Positions 57,020-64,000 of a stretch of 64,000 nt of DNA are shown in pieces. Every line of letters starts with the position of its first letter. Positions within the stretch are counted from its first letter, which is position 1. The notes beneath the pieces were generated by a model. It was not told the DNA's origin, made no database searches, and saw only the letters and a list, made by a program, of their open reading frames with translations. Both the position numbers and the translations under genes were made by a program. Source of the DNA: Aotearoamyces nothofagi (Eukaryota > Ascomycota > Leotiomycetes > Leotiales > Tympanidaceae); NCBI GenBank assembly GCA_015345905.1, contig JADDTR010000003.1:806001-870000 (forward strand), written 5' to 3'.

Positions 57020-58318
57020 ATGCCTAGAGACGACCTTTCCATCGACTGGAATCCAAAGCATACGATGCCTCCTCTCATCGAACATCAAGACGCAGGAGCC
57101 GTACTTGACGACTTCGTCAACCGAGCAGCAAATCTACCGGCTGAGATCCAGTTCATGCAAGAGGAGATCGCAGAGAAAGAGCGACAAATCCAGATCTGCA
57201 TGGATGCCATCAACACCCGAGATGCCAGCATTCAGAAATGGGTTCGACTAAACACCAGTCGTGTCCCAAATCCGAAGGAAGAGCAGCTGCGTAAAGTTAT
57301 ACACGATAACTATGACAAAATACAACTTCTACAGGATGAGAAGTGTGCGCTGTCCCAAAAAGCACAAGAAACCATGGATAGACATGTTCGATACCTCGAC
57401 GAAAATATTAAGGCTTTACAAGATCGTGGCGAGTTTCCAATTGATCCTGAGATGCCGTCTCTTCTCAGGCCACCACCTACAGACCGTGTCTCAAGCCGCG
57501 CTGATCCTGTGCCCGCGCCGATGCCTTTGACTCAGATTCACAACTCGAGACTCTCGCAATCAGGAGTCCCACGCCACACCATCCAACAAGGTACTGCACA
57601 ACGTATGGTTCCTGCGCAACCTCAGACTCAACAGCACAATCACAATCACAATATTGCATCGCCAGCTCCTGCTACGCCTGCAGCAGCTCTCCTGCTCAAC
57701 AGACAAGCACGCGAAAGTTCTGCAGGTGCAGTGAACAAGCGCCAGCGCTTGACAGGAACGATAGGTAGTGCTCCCACGAATTCGAGTGGATTGGCAAGAC
57801 ATTCTTCTATTGGCCCTGGTACGCCTAAGGCTTCAACTCCCACTTCAATTCGAGCTGGGAGTGCAGGGCCCCGAGCCGCACAGAAGACAACAACAGCAAG
57901 CAAGAAGATCGCTCCACACAAGCATAGTAGCGTGCTACGAAAGGCGAAGCCAGGAAAGTCAGGCCTTAGCCGGCTCAAGAGATCGGGTACTAAAAATTCG
58001 CCTTCTTCTACGAACGATAGTGAACTCAGTGACGCCGAGTCTGGATCTGGTGAAGATGAAGAGGAAGCTGTCACCCCTCCACCGGCAACCAAGGATACGG
58101 ATGGCGATGAAGAAATGGTGGATATCGATGACGATGAAGGTGGTGACGACAGGAAATACTGCACCTGTCAGAGCGTTAGTTACGGTGACATGGTCGCTTG
58201 TGACAATGACGACTGCCCGCTGGAATGGTTTCATTGGAGCTGCGTGGGGTTGAAGAGCGAGCCAGTGGGCACCTGGATTTGCCCTGTTTGCACAGAGGCT
58301 AAGAAGAAGAAGAAGTAG
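57020..58318 (+). CDS. ING-family PHD-finger chromatin protein
   Basis: Histone H3K4me reader subunit of an acetyltransferase or deacetylase complex. Single exon, 432 aa. The N-terminal ING domain covers about residues 25-135 ([40 protein letters not shown]), mostly helical. The middle is a low-complexity Pro/Gln/Ala linker with a basic Lys/Arg stretch (about 290-330) and an acidic run (about 350-378). The C-terminal PHD finger (380-425) has the full C4HC3 set in [29 protein letters not shown] and GTWICPVC, followed by AKKKKK, a polybasic region as in human ING1/2. Yeast relatives are Yng1, Yng2 and Pho23; which one it matches is not resolved. Confidence 0.92.
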   Translation: MPRDDLSIDWNPKHTMPPLIEHQDAGAVLDDFVNRAANLPAEIQFMQEEIAEKERQIQICMDAINTRDASIQKWVRLNTSRVPNPKEEQLRKVIHDNYDKIQLLQDEKCALSQKAQETMDRHVRYLDENIKALQDRGEFPIDPEMPSLLRPPPTDRVSSRADPVPAPMPLTQIHNSRLSQSGVPRHTIQQGTAQRMVPAQPQTQQHNHNHNIASPAPATPAAALLLNRQARESSAGAVNKRQRLTGTIGSAPTNSSGLARHSSIGPGTPKASTPTSIRAGSAGPRAAQKTTTASKKIAPHKHSSVLRKAKPGKSGLSRLKRSGTKNSPSSTNDSELSDAESGSGEDEEEAVTPPPATKDTDGDEEMVDIDDDEGGDDRKYCTCQSVSYGDMVACDNDDCPLEWFHWSCVGLKSEPVGTWICPVCTEAKKKKK

Positions 58319-58832
58319 GCAATGCCAATTCTTTGTAGATGAGGATCTTTCCGGGTTCTAGCGGGAGTTACTGTCTGGTAAGATAATTCAACGGGACTGG
58401 GAACAGGAAAGGCCATGGCAATGAAGAAGGCGTTTAAAGGCGGGGGATCTACAATGATTAACGAACGTTACGTATATTAATTGGCTGCAAATAAGAGACT
58501 TTTAACTCTGTCACAACTAATCCTAGACCTATCTGTACTATGGATTTCCTCTGGCCATCTAAGAACTGTTAAACGTGAGAATATTTAAAGTTATTGTTGC
58601 CTGCAGGCTGCGATTCTGTAGTTTCATACACGAATTTAGGGGCAACAGAGGGACGGTTATTCTGGATATGGGGTTCTGGGGCCGGTGTCTCGATAAAGCG
58701 ATACTGCCAGCCTAAAAAAAACGGCCCGCTTTAGATAATCAAGCCCCGAGAGTCATCAGTGCCGCTCTTCAATAATATCGAGTTTTCTCTACACTCAAGT
58801 AAATTGTAGATAGACTAAGCACATAAGTAAAA
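58319..58832. other. Intergenic, no gene seen
   Basis: About 510 bp between two plus-strand genes, AT-rich; nothing else recognised. Confidence 0.5.
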
Positions 58833-60062
58833 ATGGCCGATGTCGTGTCTCAGCCAGGCCCGGATGCCCCGGGCAGATTTCAGACAGGACCGCTTCCTAC
58901 CTCCAAGTATCGTCAAGCAATGATACTAGCCGGGTCTGCCAATGAGCACTCGGTGATCCAGGTCCGAAACCTCTCTGCCAATGCTCTCGTCGGGAGTGAT
59001 ATCTGGGGACAAAGCGATGCGAAGGGCCGTTGCAACAGGTTTCAGCCAATATTACTATCAGCAAAACTGTCGCTGCAGGACACTTTCGACTCGGCCGCGC
59101 AAAGCGACAAGCTCGATAATAGTACTGTGCATTACGGCACACTAAGCAAAGAGATCCAAAAGGTTCTGGTCAATCGGGGCACTGACCGGAAGGACCCCAA
59201 AAGGTTTCATGGCATCGACAAGGATTGGAGTCTGTACGAGTTTCTGAACTGGATATTTGTATACCTTACCGGCAGCTCGATGGAAGGCGGTGCTCCTCCG
59301 GCACACCTGGCACGTGATTACATACAGGGCGGCTGTCCGTGCCTGGAAAAAGGAGCCAAATCAAAATCTCCACTGATCTCAGCAGAGCTTTTGCAGGAGC
59401 TGGAATTGAGGGTGTTCTTACCCAAGGGCACCTTACTCAGTGGAGGCGTGAGCCTCACTGCCAACCGAGGCTTTCCGGCCGGCCTGACGACGTCTGACTC
59501 TGCTCCGTACCGCTCGGTGCTGAAGATCCATGATATTCGAATCCCTACATTGATTGGGGTCAACGCAAATGAGCGGCTGGCAAGACAGTTTGTTGTTGCG
59601 AGCGTTGAGATTGATCCTTACATCCTCAGTGGCGCTGATCGTTACAATGAGCTAGAACAGATCGTTGTGAAGGTGAGTCTCCAGTAGTATTCCTATAGCC
59701 ATCTTCATTCCCTGATTTCTGAACAGTCCATGGAAGAGTCCTCATTCGAGACTCTAGAGTCTTTGGCCATTCACCTTGCGAAGCGGATCATCAAACACTT
59801 CATATATCATTACACGCCCAAGATGCATTTCAGCCGAGTTAAGATCTCCCTGGTTAAGCCTAGTGCCACTACCTTTGCAGAAGCCCCTATTGTTGAGGTT
59901 GACAGGAGCTCGGATCCGAGAGCCGATGACATTGCGAAGGTACTTTCGGAGGAGTGGCTCGCAGCTGGAAAGGATGATGCTCCTAAATTCAAATTCCCAT
60001 TTGATGGACGGCTTGATACTTGGATTGGCGAGAATTATAAAGGGGATACGACAGGTGCATAG
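58833..60062 (+). CDS. Dihydroneopterin aldolase (FolB) domain protein
   Basis: Two exons (58833-59672 and 59727-60062), phase 0, 391 aa. It has two FolB-like halves: residues about 38-140 (VIQVRNLSANALVGSDIWGQ; PILLSAKLSLQD; VHYGTLSKEI) and about 232-355 (VLKIHDIRIPTLIGVNANER; QFVVASVEIDPYI; SFETLESLAIHLAKRIIKHF). In fungi the folate pathway enzyme is the trifunctional Fol1; separate FolB-domain proteins like this also occur in Pezizomycotina. The first half keeps the YGTL turn; I cannot confirm that the active-site lysine and glutamate are in place. A folate role is therefore likely but not proven. Confidence 0.85.
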
Positions 60063-60320
60063 GGAGGGCTAAGAAAATCTCAAAATGCAGAATTTAGCCG
60101 CTCAGAAAACAGCATGTAGTCGCTATTATCCATCTTGTAGTTAAGCCTTCTAATGTCTAATGATGTTCTATGTCTATAAGTCTATTTTTGCAAACGCGAA
60201 GGTCTGCCTACGCGTGATTGAAGTGAGGTATGATTGGAGGTATGATTGCAAGTTGATTTGACTCGTCACTCTACCACCATTGCATCAGCATAGCGCAGGC
60301 ATCCCTCATAGTCTATAAGC

Positions 60321-61054
60321 TCAAGTCGTCTCGAAGTGTCGTACCTCTCCACCAGTGATTTCGTCGACAAATTTGGGGTCTGGGTCATAGAGCATGACAT
60401 GGAAATGCTCGACAGCATGGATGCTTTTAAGTGAGTTCCAATTCTTGAACCAGACAACCTACAAGGGAATGACATAATTGGCATTCATCATCAAAGATAG
60501 GATAGCGGTATAACACTCACATTTTCTTTCCCGACTCTTTTACTAAAAGTCTTATCCACGTAGTCGTCGACCTCCTTTCGTGCCTTGTCTGTTAAATAAC
60601 CCGTACTTGGGTCATCTTCCAACTCGAACTTAGTCCATACTACTAAATGCACAATCTTTTTGTCGATGCCGTACGGCCAATCATTCCACGTGATCTTTAT
60701 GTCGGCGGGATTCTGGAATGGCGGTGCCTCCGCCTGTAGGGGCAATTTCCAACCAAGCTTTTGGGTGACCACATACTCCATGACGCTGCCATGCTTTTGC
60801 TTCGTCTCGTAGTTGTAAGCCAGGTAGCGCCGAAGATCAGAAGGAACGCGCTGAAAGAGATCAATTCGGTTTTTTGCGATGATAGCGCGTACTTCGGGCC
60901 AGGTGAGGATGTGATACTCGGAGTCGGGAGTGCTGAGAATGGCAATGTCTTTTTGGTTGACGTTCTCAAGATAAGGAGGGCATGATGTGGGCCGTTCATC
61001 AACTGGAACGTTCACCTGCCAATAAGGGAGTTGGCAATCTTCAGTACTCCCCAT
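60321..61054 (-). CDS. GIG1: GIG1-like protein (DUF3605)
   Basis: Homologue of Candida Gig1, an N-acetylglucosamine-induced protein of unknown biochemical role. Exons: 61054-60521 and 60458-60321, phase 0, 223 aa. The start is the ATG at 61054; the frame above has only a GTG at 61162. Conserved blocks of DUF3605: [65 protein letters not shown], and, after splicing, [12 protein letters not shown] and [16 protein letters not shown]. Everything typical is present. It is divergent from the FYVE gene. Confidence 0.93.
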
Positions 61055-62078
61055 GGTAGGACGCCTGGAAATGTCACTGGAATGTCTTGTCACGTGCGCC
61101 TGGTGGCCCCCAAACAGAGGTGGTATAATGGCTTGACGGACGACTCGCTGCGGAGTATTCACCGCAGATAATAACGGGGATAACAGGGCTCCTGCAGAAC
61201 AAGCTGGGAATCAGCTATGTGGTCTTGTTCTCTTATGATTATGAGAGCACCTGATCAAGGAAAGTAATTAAGGCACATACAGTACCTTTTTCCAGGGGAA
61301 AGATGCGTCGCAAACGGAGCATAACGTTGTCCCTATTCTTCTATCCTCTGTCATCACCATCAAAGCGCCTTTGTGAACATAAAAACTTCTGGAGTGTGAC
61401 GTCGAAATGGCGACATCCTGCGCTGGCCGATAAGATAGGAGGTTTGGTTGCTGACAATAAGCATAAGCAGGTACGGCTCTCCGGCGTTTGTCCGTGGAGG
61501 CAGCGGTTTCTTTGCGCAGCCGTAGCATTCCGATAAGGCGGGATGAAGCTGATAAGGGACCAAAACAGCCCCGACCCGAGCCTTGCGTTATGTCGCGTGA
61601 AGCCCACTAACTGCTAATTGAAACCAGCCCTGGAACACTCGGAGTTGTTGTATATTGTCCTACACTGTTGGACTAGCATCTGCATTTTCTCGCTTCTTAG
61701 ATCTCATGCCGCCGCTGACGCAGCACATCAGTACAAGTGTGGCGTCCTGATTCCAGCTGAAGGGCCACTATCTCCTTGATATACTTTCATGGCCACCAGG
61801 AAGAGCTGTAGTTGACGGCAGTTTTCAACGTCTGGTCAGCCTCCTCCATATTCCTCTCTGCATGGCCTTTTGCTAACATGACACTGAGCGGGCAGGTAGT
61901 CACAGGTCAACCTTTACCCTCCCATTTTAAAGCCGTCTAGTCTCCGACTGGATCGTTGAAGCTCTGTAACCCTGTCGTACGATCTATTTGAGATTGAAAA
62001 AGCCTCCTGGACTGAAGAACAGAAGCCCTGGTGGCTTATGCCGTAGAAATCAACACTATAGAACACTCTACTTTAGCA
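61055..62078. promoter_or_regulatory. Divergent region between GIG1 and FYVE gene
   Basis: 1.0 kb between two divergent start codons; promoters of both must lie here. ORFs at 61268-61607 are short and domain-free. No specific site assigned. Confidence 0.5.
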
Positions 62079-64000
62079 ATGGATGACGAGGCTTACGCGG
62101 GCGGACCCTTCCATGCCCATAAGACGCCACAATACACCGAGTCTGAGAGTTTATACGATGGTGGTAGTGCAAGTCATACAGCCGAGCAGGATTCGACTGA
62201 GCCAACAAGTGCATCAGAACAAAACACCCCTCTGAACGGAGGACCTGCTGAAAGCCACACCATATCCGGCACAGAGGACAATTTAACAGCTCAACCACCA
62301 GGAGTCAACAAGGACACAGATACAAGTCCGGATGAGTATCTAGATCATGAGGGCCGTCAAGATATTTTGCCACAAATATCTGAAGCCGGCCACAGTGAAG
62401 ACCAGCATGATGGGCCATCGAGAGCCCCGTCTGTACAGGATATAGGACGGCTTAGTATAGAATCCCACACAGAAGATGCAATTACAGAAGGTGACTCACC
62501 AAGAGATGCTACTAATGTTTCGAATGCTATACCTGAGGTATTGAGCTTGGAAAACCAGTCGCCGACTGAAAATCATGCCTCCTCAGATTCTTCGGGGAGC
62601 AGTGAAGATGGTAGACCGTCAGATAGCGGAGAAATAGAAGATGACCGCGTTGCTGTCTCTCCTGATACTAGCATTGTGCGACATTCAAGTACCGATAGCT
62701 CTCCTATTACCTTTGATCGAAGCGCAACCGCCCAGCCTACGGGATCCTCGAGTCTCCAACAACAGACAGCAACACTATCAATAAGGGACAGCAGCCTGGA
62801 AGGATCGAGCAGCCATTCTCAACCCCGCTCAGAGCGAGCGGTCGGGGATCTTGTTCTGCCGCGGTGGCAGCCGGATGCTGAGGTGACTTATTGTCCTATT
62901 TGTCGGACGCAGTTCAGCTTCTTTATTCGGAAGCATCATTGCAGGTAAGTTTGGTTTAATAGCTTTCTGTGTCTATCTATATCATGAGACGAAGAGCTGA
63001 CACATGTCCAGAAAGTGTGGAAGAGTTGTGTGCAATGCCTGTTCACCCCATCGAATTACCATCCCTTATCAATTTATTGTTCAACCACCTACAACTGTAA
63101 ATTTCTCAGAAGTGGGCCTAGGCCCCGATCAGTACGATACGGAAAATATGTCAAGCTTAGCAGATAGACAGGGAGGTATGAAGGTCAGGCTCTGCAACCC
63201 TTGTGTTCCAGACCCCAACACGATACCTCCACAACCGCAATCTGGCGAGGAATGGCCAAGAGGACCACCGCCTACTTACTACCTCAATGCTGGGGACCGA
63301 CCGTATTCATTTGGTGAAGAGGCAATGAACAATCTCGAAAGGGATGCAGGCCCCTTTCGTCCAACACGCGGACGAGAAGGCAGTTCATTGCGTTCTCGTG
63401 GTTTGAGTGCTACTAGTGACCCTCAGCGGGCCAGCGGCATTGTAAGTGCAATGGTTTCATTTTACGGAATGAAGAGCTTGCTAACTATAGCTCAGACTTC
63501 CGGCTCATATCCAAACCTCCAGGATCCTAGAATGCAAGGACAGTCATTCCGAGGAGCACGGACTAGTCAATATGCCTCGTCAACACATTCAAATCCAAAC
63601 CGTGGGCATATCAGAGGTCATCAGAGTGTTTCGTTTAATTCAGCAGGCGCGGCGTCAAACCCTCAACCTCATTACCGTTCTTTGCTAGATATACCATCTG
63701 ATCAGCATAGTCAGGTGTCAACGTCTGCTACGCGGGCCCTTCCTCCTATCCCCCGTATGGCCGAGGAGGACGAATGTCCTGTTTGTCACAGAGAACTTCC
63801 GTCACGGAACTTGCCTAATTTTGAGGATGTCCGTGCTTTACATATTACCCAATGCATAGAGGAGCAAATCGCCTTACACAGTGGCCATACCTCCCGTCCT
63901 GGTGCATACACATCTCAGTCACAGCCAGCTCCTATTGCCACTACTTCAACACCTTCTAACACGCAGCAGCAACAAACTCAGACTACAACATCGGCAAATG
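62079..64000 (+). CDS. FYVE zinc-finger protein, 3' end beyond window
   Basis: Predicted PI(3)P-binding endosomal/vacuolar protein. Exons so far: 62079-62944, 63012-63441 and 63496 to the right edge. The start is the ATG at 62079; the frame above begins with GTG only. The N-terminal 260 residues are Ser/Glu/Asp-rich and disordered. The FYVE domain starts at about residue 262 with WQPD, then CPICRTQF, RKHHCRKCG and RVVCNACS, so all three FYVE signatures are present, ending near RLCNPC. Further on, ECPVCHRELPSRNLPNFED with a later His-x3-Cys could be a second, smaller zinc finger. Yeast Pib1 combines FYVE with a C-terminal RING; a RING would lie beyond the window here. Confidence 0.9.

Noticed and set aside
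61055-61162. GTG-started N-terminal extension of GIG1
   Set aside because: No ATG in the extension, and the conserved region begins after the ATG at 61054.
62031-62078. GTG start for the FYVE gene
   Set aside because: A nuclear fungal gene should start at ATG; the first in-frame ATG is 62079.
1-64000. Search by eye for tRNA, rRNA, CRISPR and transposable elements
   Set aside because: No A/B-box pair with a cloverleaf, no rRNA-like stretch, and no transposase, reverse transcriptase or terminal repeats were found; small or degraded copies could be missed without software.

Overview
The window is nuclear DNA of a filamentous ascomycete (Pezizomycotina). Most genes carry short spliceosomal introns (about 46-150 bp, GTRNGT donors, CTAAC-type branch sites, CAG/TAG acceptors). 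The protein set is fungal: a class IV chitin synthase and its Chs4/Skt5 activator, PalF/RIM8, a GIG1/DUF3605 protein, a Yox1-like homeobox factor and polo kinase. No bacterial, organellar or viral signature was seen, no recognisable transposon, and no tRNA or rRNA gene was found by eye. The class within Pezizomycotina cannot be fixed from the sequence alone. I rebuilt 27 gene models, checking splice phase and the start codon of each; two run off the window ends.

Left third (1-23 kb): a partial conserved hypothetical gene (-), histidyl-tRNA synthetase with a possible dual start (-), a homeobox factor (+), an uncharacterised acidic/basic protein (+), the Ran GTPase (-), the proteasome chaperone Nas2 (-), a seven-exon RhoGEF (+), an SBDS-domain RTC3-like protein (+), a small PRO41/NoxD-like membrane protein (-), a conserved hypothetical (-) and an OPA3-like mitochondrial protein (-). 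Spacing is mostly 0.3-0.7 kb, apart from a 2.2 kb gap at 17.9-20.1 kb.

Middle third (22.5-43.5 kb): a doubtful small ORF, polo-like kinase (+), a microsatellite-rich convergent gap, then the Chs4/Skt5 chitin synthase activator (-, ending in a CAAX box) and the class IV chitin synthase (+). The last two are divergent across about 6 kb without genes. That gap is packed with tandem repeats and TACAGTAC-type palindromes and is the most unusual stretch of the window. PRP28 (-) closes this part.

Right third (43.5-64 kb) is gene-dense: mitoribosomal mL59, DPH4, MND1 (whose first coding exon is only the start codon), PalF/RIM8 preceded by three clustered PacC-type hexamers, an FMP42-like MFS transporter, a small unknown gene, an HDAC of the HOS2 type divergent from an ING/PHD-finger gene, a FolB-domain protein, GIG1, and a partial FYVE zinc-finger gene running off the right end. 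Functional groupings suggested by layout are chitin synthesis (catalytic subunit plus activator), chromatin control (HDAC plus ING reader) and pH signalling (PalF with candidate PacC feedback sites). These groupings are inferences from position.
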